The translations under genes were made by a program, and so were the position numbers. 64,000 nt of DNA from NCBI RefSeq assembly GCF_017498485.1, contig NZ_CP071795.1, forward strand, positions 2,542,001-2,606,000, given 5' to 3'. Each line of letters starts with the position of its first letter. The first letter of the stretch is position 1. Source of the stretch: Polaribacter batillariae. Lineage in GTDB: Bacteria; Bacteroidota; Bacteroidia; Flavobacteriales; Flavobacteriaceae. Below the pieces are notes generated by a model that saw nothing but the letters and a program-made list of their open reading frames with translations, was not told where the DNA came from and made no database searches. Below are positions 1-9,048 of the stretch, piece after piece.

Positions 1-2
1 AA

Positions 3-24
3 AAATACGACAGATGCCGTATTT
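3..24. promoter_or_regulatory. Palindromic operator-like site, copy 1
   Basis: The site reads AAATACG, 8 bases, CGTATTT. It is one of four related sites in the first 3.6 kb. It lies beyond the 3' end of the minus-strand lipoprotein gene, so by analogy with the others it would be upstream of a minus-strand gene off the left edge. It could also act as a hairpin. Confidence 0.5.
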
Positions 25-46
25 TTTCGAATTAGGAATCTAAAAT

Positions 47-526
47 TTATTGTTTTGGAGCATTAAATGTGCCTTCTGTAACCTTTTTTATAGTTACTGC
101 AGAAGAAGAATTGTTTTCTCCTGTAAAAGAAAATGTTCCTTTTACAGCAGTGTCTGTATCTTCTGTAACTGTTATGGTGCCTTCACCAATTGTAAATGTA
201 GAGGCCCAAGCAACAACAGGGTTTACTGTTCCATAAATCATGCTACTTGCATTTGATGCACTGTCTCCAGTTTTGTAAGTACCTACACCATTGTAATTCA
301 TAATATTTATTCGAATATAAACTCCATTGGAATTAGATCCTTGAACAGCCAAAACATTATTGCTTGTAGATGATGCAACTGCACTAGACAAAGCTGTAAA
401 AGCTGTGCCATCTATTTTTGCAGACAAAGAACCTTCGCCAGAAATACCCAAATCTTCGTCACTTCCTCCACAAGAAACGAGTACTGATAAAAATAATAAT
501 AAACTGATTTTTTTTAATGTTTTCAT
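47..526 (-). CDS. Secreted lipoprotein, DUF6252-like
   Basis: The 159-residue product begins with a lipoprotein signal: MKTLKK, a hydrophobic stretch, then a lipobox ending SVLVSC near residue 19, followed by GGSDED. The mature part is rich in Ser, Thr, Gly and Val and has the alternating pattern of a small beta-sandwich (AKIDGTAF near the start, EGTFNAP at the end), resembling DUF6252 lipoproteins of Bacteroidota. No catalytic motif is visible. Its start is 60 bp from a palindrome (587-606), and it seems to be transcribed alone. Function unknown; the lipoprotein call is firm, the DUF name less so. Confidence 0.8.
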   Translation of the reverse strand: MKTLKKISLLLFLSVLVSCGGSDEDLGISGEGSLSAKIDGTAFTALSSAVASSTSNNVLAVQGSNSNGVYIRINIMNYNGVGTYKTGDSASNASSMIYGTVNPVVAWASTFTIGEGTITVTEDTDTAVKGTFSFTGENNSSSAVTIKKVTEGTFNAPKQ

Positions 527-586
527 TTTAGTTTGAAATTTTAAATTAATACGTATTCAAATTTTAAATTATTTAATTGGCAATGC

Positions 587-606
587 AATACGTCAAATGC
601 CTTATT
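587..606. promoter_or_regulatory. Palindromic operator-like site, copy 2
   Basis: AATACGTCAAATGCCTTATT lies 60 bp upstream of the start codon of the minus-strand lipoprotein gene and overlaps the stop of the next gene. A second short palindrome, AATACGTATT, lies at 548-557. The spacing to the start codon matches copies 3 and 4. Confidence 0.5.
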
Positions 607-1588
607 TTTTTATATTGCGTATAATTTTTCTCACTAAAAAAAACACAAAAATTAAAATAAGAAGTGGAATGCCATAAATAGATAGGTAATACACAAGTTT
701 AATTAAAAAATTACCAGTTCCAGAAACGTCATAAGGATTCTTAAATTCTGTTTTTTTATAGTTGAGGTTTTTAAAGTTTGTTGTTGAAAATTTATCAATA
801 GCACTAAAATAAGAATCGCTACTTTTTGTAATTTCTTTAAAATTGAAATTTTCTATTCGCCTTCCATAAGTAATTACAAAATTTTCATCTGGTTTTTTTC
901 CATAATCTTCCATAGAAAAATGCAAAATGTTTTTTGCAGAAAAAACCAAAGCAGGCGAAGCAACTTTGATGTTTTTTAATGAAATATTATCTTTTAATTC
1001 TGCATAAAAATTTCCTTTTTCTATGGGAGATTTCCATAAATAACCGGTTTCAATTAAATAGATAAAAGCATTTTTTTTATCGGAATTATACCCTTGAGTT
1101 ATTTTTGCATTGTTGGTGTTTACTAAAAAATAAACCGTAAATTTTGTAATTTCTTTGGGCGGAAAAACCACTTCCCACACATACCAATTTTCGTTTTTAA
1201 GATTGGGTTTTTCGAAAATTTTTAGTTCTTTTTCATTGGTAAGTCCTTTTATTTTATACAAACCATCTACTCGAACTTCATTTAAATGATTGTGAAATCG
1301 AACATTTTCGAAAACAGTATTTATTGGATAGCCCACCTTTATTTTTAAAGTATCTTTTGCTGTGTTTTTAAAATAGTAATCGCCTTTTACAGTGGCAAAA
1401 CCTTTATATAATTGCATGTAAATATTTTCAGATTTCATCTGAATTTTCTTATAGGCCATACTATCTTCTGGATATAGTAGCGTAAAACTTCCACTACCAC
1501 CAGCATTCCAAACTCCAGGTTGTGCAGAATTGGCTACTAAAAATAGAGCAACTATAAAAATGATAAAGAGGTGGCAGAATTTTTTCAT
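602..1588 (-). CDS. Exported protein with C-terminal membrane anchor (DUF4424-like)
   Basis: The 328-residue product has an N-terminal signal peptide (about residues 1-22), a large extracytoplasmic region, one membrane helix near residues 300-320 (LSIYGIPLLILIFVFFLV) and a short basic tail. The start of the mature part (GGSGSFTLLYPEDS, then FKNTAKDTLKIKVGYP) resembles DUF4424-type proteins. It follows the gene at 1607-2701 with an 18-bp gap and no palindrome of its own, so the two probably form an operon. No function can be assigned. Confidence 0.7.
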   Translation of the reverse strand: MKKFCHLFIIFIVALFLVANSAQPGVWNAGGSGSFTLLYPEDSMAYKKIQMKSENIYMQLYKGFATVKGDYYFKNTAKDTLKIKVGYPINTVFENVRFHNHLNEVRVDGLYKIKGLTNEKELKIFEKPNLKNENWYVWEVVFPPKEITKFTVYFLVNTNNAKITQGYNSDKKNAFIYLIETGYLWKSPIEKGNFYAELKDNISLKNIKVASPALVFSAKNILHFSMEDYGKKPDENFVITYGRRIENFNFKEITKSSDSYFSAIDKFSTTNFKNLNYKKTEFKNPYDVSGTGNFLIKLVYYLSIYGIPLLILIFVFFLVRKIIRNIKK

Positions 1589-1606
1589 CGTAAAAACTTA
1601 CAAGTT

Positions 1607-2701
1607 TTATTTTATTTTCTTAAAAAATGCATCTAAATTTTTAGTTAAAAAAGTATTACATGCATTGTAAAAGCCTTCTGCATATTTGTCTCCATCTACC
1701 TCAATCCATTTTGTAGTTGTAGAAAAACGATCTGCCTTGGCATCTAGGTAATTAGAAAACGTTGTAAAAGAAGTTGGCACAAAAGAGCCTTGTTTTTGAT
1801 AAGCAACAATTTTTTGTTTTTTTAAAATGTTGTTAATCTCTACGTCTTCCTTTAAGTTTCCATTAAATTGAGAAGTTGCTCCTAAGCCTATTTTTCCTTG
1901 TGTAAATTGTACACTAGAAATTGCAGGATATGTGTCTGTAGCTCCTTTAATTTTTACAGAACCAAATAATTTACCTAATGTAGATTTTTTCTTTTTAAAT
2001 TTTTGAGGAATTGATATTGCATGATTATTAACCAAACGTAAATTTGTTTTAATTTTTACTTTTGCAGCCTTACCTTTCATCCAATCGCTTCCAGGTTCAG
2101 AGAACATTACATATAAATTTACATCTGCAATAATGGCATCTCCTAGGGCTTTAGATAACTTTGGCTGTAAACCAATACCTCCTAAAAAACCTTTTTTAAT
2201 TTCTCCATCAGTAGTTTTTCTTTTGTAATAGAAACTATAATCTTGTGGAATACAATTTATAATACCTGTTAAGTTTTCTTGAATGATAGGGCCAGAAGCT
2301 TTTTGCCAATTTTTAAAAACATCTGTCTTGCCTGCTTCTTCTGCAGCAACAATTTCAAACCCTTCATTTTTAAGTCTATTTATAAAATTCTGATACAATT
2401 CATTGGTTTTGACTTGCATTTTATTGGCATCAATACCACCCAAACCTATTGCTGCTTTTGCAGTTGCATTGCTAGTGTTTCCACCAATTCTACCTCCATT
2501 TCCACCAGCTTTAAAATCGATGGCTTCTTTATAAATTTCGTAGTTTACATTAAAAGAGTTAATGTAAATTTTTTTAGGAGCTTTTTTCATTTTATTCGCT
2601 CCATAAAATTTACTTTTAATTTTTACTTCTTCTATGTCTTGTGCGAATGCACTTAAAGAAATAAAGAAAATTGCGGCGATTAGATAATTAATTTTTTTCA
2701 T
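1607..2701 (-). CDS. Secreted protein of unknown function
   Basis: I place the start at the ATG ending at 2701, which gives a clean signal peptide (MKKINYLIAAIFFISLSAFAQ). A more upstream in-frame ATG would bury that signal behind 20 odd residues. The mature protein is about 345 residues, glycine-rich near KAGGNGGRIGG, and contains no motif I recognise. It lies 58 bp downstream of the palindrome at 2760-2781 and is followed at 18 bp by the membrane-anchored gene. It is probably periplasmic or outer-membrane associated. Confidence 0.7.
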   Translation of the reverse strand: MKKINYLIAAIFFISLSAFAQDIEEVKIKSKFYGANKMKKAPKKIYINSFNVNYEIYKEAIDFKAGGNGGRIGGNTSNATAKAAIGLGGIDANKMQVKTNELYQNFINRLKNEGFEIVAAEEAGKTDVFKNWQKASGPIIQENLTGIINCIPQDYSFYYKRKTTDGEIKKGFLGGIGLQPKLSKALGDAIIADVNLYVMFSEPGSDWMKGKAAKVKIKTNLRLVNNHAISIPQKFKKKKSTLGKLFGSVKIKGATDTYPAISSVQFTQGKIGLGATSQFNGNLKEDVEINNILKKQKIVAYQKQGSFVPTSFTTFSNYLDAKADRFSTTTKWIEVDGDKYAEGFYNACNTFLTKNLDAFFKKIK

Positions 2702-2759
2702 TTTAGTATAGTTTTTAGGAATTAACCCTACAAAACTGATAAAAATTGAAACTAGGCAC

Positions 2760-2781
2760 AATACGTCATTTGACGTATATT
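2760..2781. promoter_or_regulatory. Palindromic operator-like site, copy 3
   Basis: The core TACGTCA-TT-TGACGTA is a perfect inverted repeat with 7-base arms. It lies 58 bp upstream of the start codon at 2701, in the short gap after the next gene's stop. It is the most symmetrical of the four copies. Confidence 0.55.
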
Positions 2782-2784
2782 GTA

Positions 2785-3495
2785 TTATTCCGTAAAAATT
2801 ACCAGTTGTTTTTTTATCTCTTCTTTGGTAGCTTTCTCGTTTTCTAGTTTTCGAGAGACATATTCTAAAGTTTTCGAATTCTCTTTTATAGATTCTAAAA
2901 CAAGATCTACAACAAGTCTAAAAAGAATTAATAAAATAGCGGCGATAATACCAGCTTTGCCAAAAACAATAAAAAAGAAAGAAAAAATAACTACAAATTG
3001 TTGTAAAAAAATTCGAACATAAGGTTTAAACATTAATTCTTTGGCTGTAAATTTTTGGTATTTTTTATGATGAATATAATCGGTAATAAATTTTCCTAAA
3101 TGTGTAAAAACAATGGCTGGTAAGGCGTATTTAATATCTTCTAAATTTAAAATGATGCTATAATTTTCTATAATATCAAAGGGTTCTTTTATAATTGAAG
3201 TACCATCAATACCAAAAAGTGTAAAACCAAACAACGATTGAATTGCCACAAAAAAACCATAATGAAACAAGAAAAATAAGATTAAACCAAAATCAGATTT
3301 TTTAGATTTTCCGAACAAAATACTCCACAACATTTTTAGAGCATTAAAAAATCCAATAACAATGGTTTCTAAAAAATAAGCAAATAAGATAGACATTGGT
3401 GAAGCTTTACCAATGTATAATAAAAATAAAAGGTAAATAGAACTTAGCCAAATAAATGCGTTTTGTTCGGTTGGATAAAAAATAGATTTTAACAT
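2785..3495 (-). CDS. DUF6498-type integral membrane protein
   Basis: The 236-residue protein has about five or six hydrophobic helices. The segment ILFAYFLETIVIGFFNALKM followed by FFLFHYGFFVAIQSLFGF is characteristic of DUF6498 membrane proteins. The C-terminus is charged and probably cytoplasmic. Nothing in the sequence shows a reaction. It is monocistronic and has a palindrome of the same family 47 bp upstream, which ties it to the two transcription units downstream. Confidence 0.7.
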   Translation of the reverse strand: MLKSIFYPTEQNAFIWLSSIYLLFLLYIGKASPMSILFAYFLETIVIGFFNALKMLWSILFGKSKKSDFGLILFFLFHYGFFVAIQSLFGFTLFGIDGTSIIKEPFDIIENYSIILNLEDIKYALPAIVFTHLGKFITDYIHHKKYQKFTAKELMFKPYVRIFLQQFVVIFSFFFIVFGKAGIIAAILLILFRLVVDLVLESIKENSKTLEYVSRKLENEKATKEEIKKQLVIFTE

Positions 3496-3542
3496 ATCGC
3501 TAGTTTTACAAGCGGTAAAAATCTGTATAATAAAAAAGAGAA

Positions 3543-3564
3543 AAAATACGACAAATGCCGTATT
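3543..3564. promoter_or_regulatory. Palindromic operator-like site, copy 4
   Basis: AAATACG, 8 bases, CGTATTT; this differs from copy 1 by one base in the spacer (CAAATG against CAGATG). It lies 47 bp upstream of the DUF6498 gene start. Confidence 0.5.
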
Positions 3565-3707
3565 TAATCGAAAAGAATTTCTTGAGGTTTTCGTTGAAAT
3601 GGTGATTTCCCTAGAAAGCGGGCATCTAAATACAGCATTGTGATTTTTGACCCTTTTTTGGTAAAAACAAAAACCAATTTCAAATTATAAATGAAATTAT
3701 TTGTTTT

Positions 3708-4661
3708 TTAAAAATTTATAGAAGGTATTTTGGTTTTAATTTGGTCGATTTTATGGTTTAAATTTTCTAAAAATTTTTGATGTTCTTCTGAATTTTTATG
3801 AAAAGGTTTGTGTAAAATTCCTTTTTGAATGGTTTCAATTTCTTGCATTAGAGCTTTAGAATCTTCAGAAATCCAAACAGTCATAAATTTTTCCCAAATG
3901 CAATTAATGGCGGTTTTATTAGGGTGAATCATGTCTTCTTTATAAAAACGATAGTCACGTAATTCGTCCATCATAATTTCATAAGAATAAAAGTAAGAAA
4001 TGTCTCTTCGAGCGCAGTCGAGAAGTTGGTGAATTCCCGAAATTAAATGCGATTTACTTCGCATATTTTCCACAAAACCATCTTTTAAATGTCTAACAGG
4101 AGAAACTGTAAATAAGATTGTAACTTCTTTATTAATGGTTTTTATAAGTTCGATAATTGCTTCTAAACTCTCGGAAATTTCATTTACAGTTAACAATTCT
4201 TTTAAGAATTTTTTCTGTGGAATTTTATGGCAGTTTGCCACAATTGCATCTGTTTCTATAAACCTGTAAACCCAAGACGTTCCTAGAGTAATTATTATGT
4301 GAGAAGCTTCTGTAAGTTTTTTTAGGGTTGAAGAAATTGCGGAGTTTAAGTTGTTTAACACCTCGTTTTTATCAGCAGAACTTAAACTAGAATGGGCATC
4401 TAAACAATGCCAACGTTCGTTTTGATATACCAAATCTTTCGTTGAATATACTTTTTCGTTTATTGCATTTGTAATAAGATTTTCAATCGCCTTTGGTTGA
4501 AATAAAATTCCAAAAGGGTTTTGTGTAGATTTAAATTTATAGAACGCTAATTTATCTCCAATATTTTCGGAGAAACAAGAACCTAATAATAGAATTTTAG
4601 AACTGTAATCTATTGGGTTTCTTACTTCTTTTTTTAACGGAATTTGGGTTTGGAGCTTCAT
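3708..4661 (-). CDS. GSCFA domain protein
   Basis: The 317-residue protein carries the family signature LLLGSCFSENIG near residue 30 and the block YEIMMDELRDYRFYKEDMIHPN near residue 230; the two suggest an SGNH-hydrolase-like fold with the Ser in GSC and the Asp/His in the DMIHPN block. The substrate is unknown. The stop is 3 bp from the alaS stop-side neighbour, so it is co-transcribed downstream of alaS. Residues encoded at 4006-4025 (LLDCARR) coincide with a palindromic repeat that also occurs intergenically, so this stretch is probably a repeat insertion read in frame. Confidence 0.85.
   Translation of the reverse strand: MKLQTQIPLKKEVRNPIDYSSKILLLGSCFSENIGDKLAFYKFKSTQNPFGILFQPKAIENLITNAINEKVYSTKDLVYQNERWHCLDAHSSLSSADKNEVLNNLNSAISSTLKKLTEASHIIITLGTSWVYRFIETDAIVANCHKIPQKKFLKELLTVNEISESLEAIIELIKTINKEVTILFTVSPVRHLKDGFVENMRSKSHLISGIHQLLDCARRDISYFYSYEIMMDELRDYRFYKEDMIHPNKTAINCIWEKFMTVWISEDSKALMQEIETIQKGILHKPFHKNSEEHQKFLENLNHKIDQIKTKIPSINF
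4006..4025. repeat. Dispersed palindromic repeat inside a coding region
   Basis: CTTCGAGCGCAGTCGAGAAG is an imperfect palindrome lying inside the GSCFA gene. Related copies occur between and at the ends of genes near 39403-39455, and a degenerate one near 60090-60105. This family is common between flavobacterial genes, so an in-frame coding copy is unusual. Confidence 0.6.
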
Positions 4662-4664
4662 TTT

Positions 4665-7283
4665 TTAAACCATATACTCTTTCGCTTTTTCAAGCGCTTT
4701 AGGTATTCCTCCAGGATTTCTACCACCAGCAGTGGCGAAAAAATTTTGCCCACCACCACCACCATGAATTAGTTTTCCTAATTCTCTTACTACTTTTCCT
4801 GCATTATAACCGCGTTCGTTGGCCAATTCTTTGGAAATATAACAAGTTAACATTGCCTTTTCTTTGCTGGGAGCTGTTGCAAATAATAAAAATAAATTTT
4901 TATGCTTTTTACCTAAAGAAAAAGCTAGGTTTTTAATTCCGTTTGCGTCTAAATCTACTTTTGTAGCCAAAAACTGTACGCCATTAATTTCTTGCAATTG
5001 GTTTTCTAATTCTCCAGATAAATTTTGGGCTTTATCTTTTAAAAGCTGCTCTACTTGTTTTTGTAAGTTAGCATTTTCTTCTTGCAATTTTTTAACCGCT
5101 TTTACAGGTTCTTTTGTGTTATTTAGCAAATCTTTTATTTCGAACAAAGTTCTATTGTTTTCAAAATAAAAATCTTTAACAGCTTCGTTTGTAATGGCTT
5201 CTATTCTGCGAATTCCTGCTGCAACTGCACTTTCTGACTTTATTTTAAAATGCCAAATATCTGCGGTGTTTTTTACATGTGTTCCGCCACAAAGTTCCAT
5301 CGATTTTCCGAATTTTATAGCTCTAACAGTATCGCCATATTTTTCGCCAAATAAAGCCAAAGCACCTTCGTCTAAAGCTTGTTGCATAGGTATATTTCTT
5401 TTTTCTATTAAAGGAAGTTTTCCTGCGATTCTTGCATTTACAAAATCTTCTACATCACGTAATTCATCGACCGTTAATTTAGAAAAATGAGAAAAATCGA
5501 AACGTAAATATTTAGAATGTACAGCAGAACCTTTTTGTGCTACATGTGTGCCTAAAACTTCTCTTAAAGCCTGATGTAAAAGGTGTGTTGCTGTGTGGTT
5601 GCATTCGGTTCTATAACGTTGTTTTTCATCTACAACTGCTTTAAAACTTTCGTTTAAATGCTTGGGAAGATTTTTGGTAAAATGAATAATTACGTTGTTT
5701 TCTTTTTTGGTATCTAAAATATACACAACATCTCCATGAATATCTTCTAAATAGCCTTTATCGCCAACTTGCCCACCACCTTCAGGATAAAAAGGAGTTA
5801 AATTAAACACTAATTGATACATTTCGCCATCTTTTTTAGAAGTAACTTTTCTGTATCTAGTGATTTTTACATTGGCTTCTAAAGAATCGTAACCAATAAA
5901 TTCTTCCTCTGCATCATCCATTAAAATGGTCCAATCGTCGGTAGATATTTCGCTGGCAGCTCTCGATCTATTTTTTTGTTTTTGAAGTTCTTCTTGAAAC
6001 CCTTTTTCATTTAAAGTAAACCCTTTTTCAGAAAGAATTAAGGCAGTTAAATCTACCGGAAAACCAAAAGTATCGTACAATTCGAATACTTTTTCTCCAG
6101 AAATTTCTTTAGATGTAGCGTTGTCGATAATTGCATCTAACAAGACCAAACCTTGGTCTAAAGTTCTTAAAAAAGAAGTTTCTTCTTCTTTAATAACATT
6201 CTCTATCAATTGTTTTTGAGCCTTTATTTCAGGAAAAGCTTCGCCCATTTTTTTGCTTAACACATTTACCAACCTATAAATAAATGGTTCTTTTTTGTTT
6301 AAAAAAGTAAATCCGTAACGAACGGCTCTTCGTAAAATTCTGCGAATTACATAACCTGCACCAGTATTGCTAGGCAATTGCCCATCTGCAATCGAAAAAG
6401 CAACCGCTCTTACATGATCGGAAATCACACGAATGGCAATATCTTGCTTTTTATTAGTTCTGTATTTTGTGTTGGTAATGGTTTCAATTTCTCTAATAAT
6501 AGGTGTAAAAACATCTGTATCGTAGTTCGATTGTACATTTTGTAAAACCATACACAAACGCTCGAAACCCATTCCTGTATCTATGTGTTTGTTGGGTAAA
6601 TTTTCTAGTGTACCATCTGCTTTTCTATTGTATTGCATAAAAACCAAGTTCCAGATTTCTACGACTTGTGGGTGATCTTGATTGATTAATGTTTGGCCAT
6701 CTACTTTGGCTTTTTCTTCAGCAGAACGAATATCTACATGAATTTCAGAACAGGGTCCACAAGGTCCTTGTTCGCCCATTTCCCAGAAATTATCTTTTTT
6801 ATTTCCTTTTAAAATTCGATCTTCGGCAATAAATTCTTTCCATAAATCATAGGCTTCAGTATCCATTTTTAGGTTGTCATGATCTTTAGTTCCTTCAAAA
6901 ACAGTTACATATAAAATGTCTTTGTCGATTTTATAAACTTTGGTTAACAACTCCCAAGCCCAAGCAATGGCCTCTTTTTTAAAATAATCTCCAAAAGACC
7001 AGTTTCCTAACATTTCGAATAAAGTATGGTGGTATGTATCGTAACCAACTTCTTCTAAATCGTTGTGTTTTCCAGAAACTCGTAAACATTTTTGCGAATC
7101 TGCAATTCTGTTGTTTTTTGGAGTTCCATTTCCTAAGAAATACTCTTTAAATGGGGCCATTCCAGAGTTTACAAACATTAATGTTGGGTCGTCTTTGGTT
7201 ACCATGGGTGCAGAAGGCACTATTAAATGCGATTTTTCTTTATAAAAGTTTAAAAAAGTAGTACGAACATCTTGAGATTTCAT
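4665..7283 (-). CDS. alaS: Alanine-tRNA ligase
   Basis: The 872-residue enzyme charges tRNA-Ala in the cytoplasm. The N-terminal class II aminoacylation domain is complete ([13 protein letters not shown] near residue 33, [10 protein letters not shown] near 175, DTGMGFERL near 240). The editing domain has the zinc-site motif HTATHLLHQ near residue 570 and CGGTH near 670. The C-terminal oligomerisation and DHHA1 domain ends with a GGGGGQ motif. Length is normal for the family. It is divergent from the M23 peptidase gene and is followed by the GSCFA gene. Confidence 0.98.
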   Translation of the reverse strand: MKSQDVRTTFLNFYKEKSHLIVPSAPMVTKDDPTLMFVNSGMAPFKEYFLGNGTPKNNRIADSQKCLRVSGKHNDLEEVGYDTYHHTLFEMLGNWSFGDYFKKEAIAWAWELLTKVYKIDKDILYVTVFEGTKDHDNLKMDTEAYDLWKEFIAEDRILKGNKKDNFWEMGEQGPCGPCSEIHVDIRSAEEKAKVDGQTLINQDHPQVVEIWNLVFMQYNRKADGTLENLPNKHIDTGMGFERLCMVLQNVQSNYDTDVFTPIIREIETITNTKYRTNKKQDIAIRVISDHVRAVAFSIADGQLPSNTGAGYVIRRILRRAVRYGFTFLNKKEPFIYRLVNVLSKKMGEAFPEIKAQKQLIENVIKEEETSFLRTLDQGLVLLDAIIDNATSKEISGEKVFELYDTFGFPVDLTALILSEKGFTLNEKGFQEELQKQKNRSRAASEISTDDWTILMDDAEEEFIGYDSLEANVKITRYRKVTSKKDGEMYQLVFNLTPFYPEGGGQVGDKGYLEDIHGDVVYILDTKKENNVIIHFTKNLPKHLNESFKAVVDEKQRYRTECNHTATHLLHQALREVLGTHVAQKGSAVHSKYLRFDFSHFSKLTVDELRDVEDFVNARIAGKLPLIEKRNIPMQQALDEGALALFGEKYGDTVRAIKFGKSMELCGGTHVKNTADIWHFKIKSESAVAAGIRRIEAITNEAVKDFYFENNRTLFEIKDLLNNTKEPVKAVKKLQEENANLQKQVEQLLKDKAQNLSGELENQLQEINGVQFLATKVDLDANGIKNLAFSLGKKHKNLFLLFATAPSKEKAMLTCYISKELANERGYNAGKVVRELGKLIHGGGGGQNFFATAGGRNPGGIPKALEKAKEYMV

Positions 7284-7368
7284 AAAATAGAAGTTTCTGG
7301 TTTTATTGGATTTTTGTTAATTAATTTCTAAAAAAACCACTTCAAAAAAGCAGTTGTAAAACATTTTG

Positions 7369-7376
7369 TAAATTTG
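7369..7376 (+). promoter_or_regulatory. Putative -7 box for the M23 peptidase gene
   Basis: TAAATTTG matches the Bacteroidota -7 consensus TAnnTTTG and lies 70 bp upstream of the M23 gene in the alaS divergent region. No well-placed -33 element is seen. Confidence 0.4.
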
Positions 7377-7445
7377 TGAGTTATTAAAAAAGAGCTTCCA
7401 ATAAAAAAACGAATTTAAGAGTACAAAAATAGTACATTTACCAAT

Positions 7446-8414
7446 ATGGCAAAAGTAAAATATTATTACGATGCAGATACGCTTTCTTACAGAAAAATTG
7501 CTGTAAAGAAAAGTGCTTACTTTAAAAAATCTGTCTTTGGTATTTTTGCTGTTCTTCTAATTGCTTTTATTGGTTTTATTCTGTTTAGTCAGTTTATAAT
7601 GTCTCCAAATGAAAGAGCATTAAAAAGAGAAAACGAGAATTTAAAACTTAACTACGAACTTTTATCAAAAAGAATTGAAGAAAATGCAGAAATTTTAGCA
7701 CAAATTCAAGAACGAGACGATAATATTTACAGATCTTATTTTGAAGCAAACCCTATTCCAGAAGAACAACGAAAAGCAGGATTTGGTGGGGTGAATAGAT
7801 ACAAACATTTAGATGGTTTCGACAATTCGGAAATGATTAAAAAAATTACGAAAGATATAGATGTATTGTCGAAACAAATGGTAGTGCAGTCGAAATCTTT
7901 AGACGAAATTGTTGCATTAGCTAAAGAAAAGGAAGAAATGTTAGCATCGATACCAGCAATACAACCTGTTAAAAATGAAGATTTAAAAAGAATGGCTTCT
8001 GGTTATGGCATGCGAATTCATCCTATTTTAAAATATCGTAAAATGCATAAAGGTATGGATTTTACAGCGCCAGTTGGAACACCAGTTTATGCAACAGGTA
8101 ATGGAAAAGTAATTCGCGCACAAAGAAGTAGTTCTTTTGGAAACGTAGTTTATATCGATCATGGGTATGGCTACAAAACCATTTATGCGCACCTGAGTAT
8201 GATAAAAACTAGAAAAGGTAAAAAAGTAAAACGCGGCGATTTAATTGGTTATGTTGGAAACACAGGTTTATCTGCAGCTGCACATTTACATTACGAAGTA
8301 CATAAAAACGACAGAGCAGTAAATCCTATTTACTTTTATTATGGCGATTTAAATCCAGAGGAATTCGAAGCCATGCAAAAAGCAGCAGCCATAGAGGGGC
8401 AATCTTACGATTAA
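7446..8414 (+). CDS. M23 family metallopeptidase
   Basis: The 322-residue protein probably cleaves peptidoglycan cross-links on the periplasmic face. It has a short cytoplasmic N-terminus, one membrane helix (residues about 30-50), a coiled-coil region with many Glu and Lys (55-180), and a C-terminal LytM domain. The zinc and catalytic motifs are intact: HKGMDF (H..D) near residue 200 and HLHYEV (HxH) near 282. Long coiled coil plus LytM resembles regulators or hydrolases of cell division and elongation. Divergent from alaS; intact. Confidence 0.92.
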   Translation: MAKVKYYYDADTLSYRKIAVKKSAYFKKSVFGIFAVLLIAFIGFILFSQFIMSPNERALKRENENLKLNYELLSKRIEENAEILAQIQERDDNIYRSYFEANPIPEEQRKAGFGGVNRYKHLDGFDNSEMIKKITKDIDVLSKQMVVQSKSLDEIVALAKEKEEMLASIPAIQPVKNEDLKRMASGYGMRIHPILKYRKMHKGMDFTAPVGTPVYATGNGKVIRAQRSSSFGNVVYIDHGYGYKTIYAHLSMIKTRKGKKVKRGDLIGYVGNTGLSAAAHLHYEVHKNDRAVNPIYFYYGDLNPEEFEAMQKAAAIEGQSYD

Positions 8415-8503
8415 GTTGAGAGCTTGAAGTTTAAAGTTGGGAGTGATAATAAATGAATAACTTTTTCATAATAATATGTTTTTTTAAAACTTAATTATTT
8501 ACT

Positions 8504-8570
8504 TTGAATCTTGAATCTTGAATCTTGAATCTTGAATCTTGAATCTTGAATCTTGAATCTTGAATCTTGA
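8504..8570. repeat. Heptanucleotide tandem repeat (TTGAATC)x9
   Basis: Nine perfect copies of TTGAATC run from 8504 to 8566, followed by a partial copy. The array ends about 28 bp before the start of the MerR gene. The unit is not a multiple of three and the array is in a promoter position, where a change in copy number could alter spacing. No ORF runs through it. Confidence 0.95.
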
Positions 8571-8597
8571 ACCCAAAATAAACCTTGAACTCACAGA

Positions 8598-8927
8598 ATG
8601 CACATAGATTTACCAAAAAAAAGATACTATAAAATAGGTGAAGTTGCCAAAGCTTTTAACGTAAATGCCTCTTTAATTCGATTTTGGGAAAAAGAATTTG
8701 CTATTATTAAACCTAAAAAAAACGCAAAAGGAAACCGTCTTTTTACCCAAGATGATATTGCCAACTTTAAACTAATTTTTAATTTAGTAAAAGAGCGAGG
8801 TTTTACTTTAGAAGGCGCAAAGCAAAAGTTAAAGAAAAACCCAGAATCTACCTTTAATAAGCACGAAATAATTACAAGATTAGAATCTGTAAAAGCCGAA
8901 CTGAATAAAATTAAAAATCAACTGTAA
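8598..8927 (+). CDS. MerR family transcriptional regulator
   Basis: The 109-residue protein is almost entirely one winged helix domain: YYKIGEVAKAFNVNASLIRFWEKEF (residues about 9-33) is the MerR helix-turn-helix and wing entry, followed by RLFTQDDIANFKLI. A short coiled tail could form the dimer. There is no effector-binding domain and no cysteine set, so it is not a metal sensor of the classic kind. It lies between the M23 gene and the LemA operon, and its upstream region carries the 7-base repeat. Confidence 0.9.
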   Translation: MHIDLPKKRYYKIGEVAKAFNVNASLIRFWEKEFAIIKPKKNAKGNRLFTQDDIANFKLIFNLVKERGFTLEGAKQKLKKNPESTFNKHEIITRLESVKAELNKIKNQL

Positions 8928-8997
8928 CAGAATAGGTATTTCTGTGTCTAATAGTTACATTGGCTTTAATATTCTTTAAATTCTCACGAATATTAGG

Positions 8998-9005
8998 TAT
9001 TTTTG
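8998..9005 (+). promoter_or_regulatory. Putative -7 box of the lemA operon
   Basis: TATTTTTG matches TAnnTTTG and lies 43 bp upstream of the lemA start codon. The -33 region is not obvious. Confidence 0.4.
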
Positions 9006-9048
9006 AAGCAATAAAAAATCAACTAACAAATTTAAAAAGATAGAAATT

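Noticed and set aside
8504-8570. Possible CRISPR-like array
   Set aside because: The units are seven bases and contiguous with no spacers; it is a simple tandem repeat.
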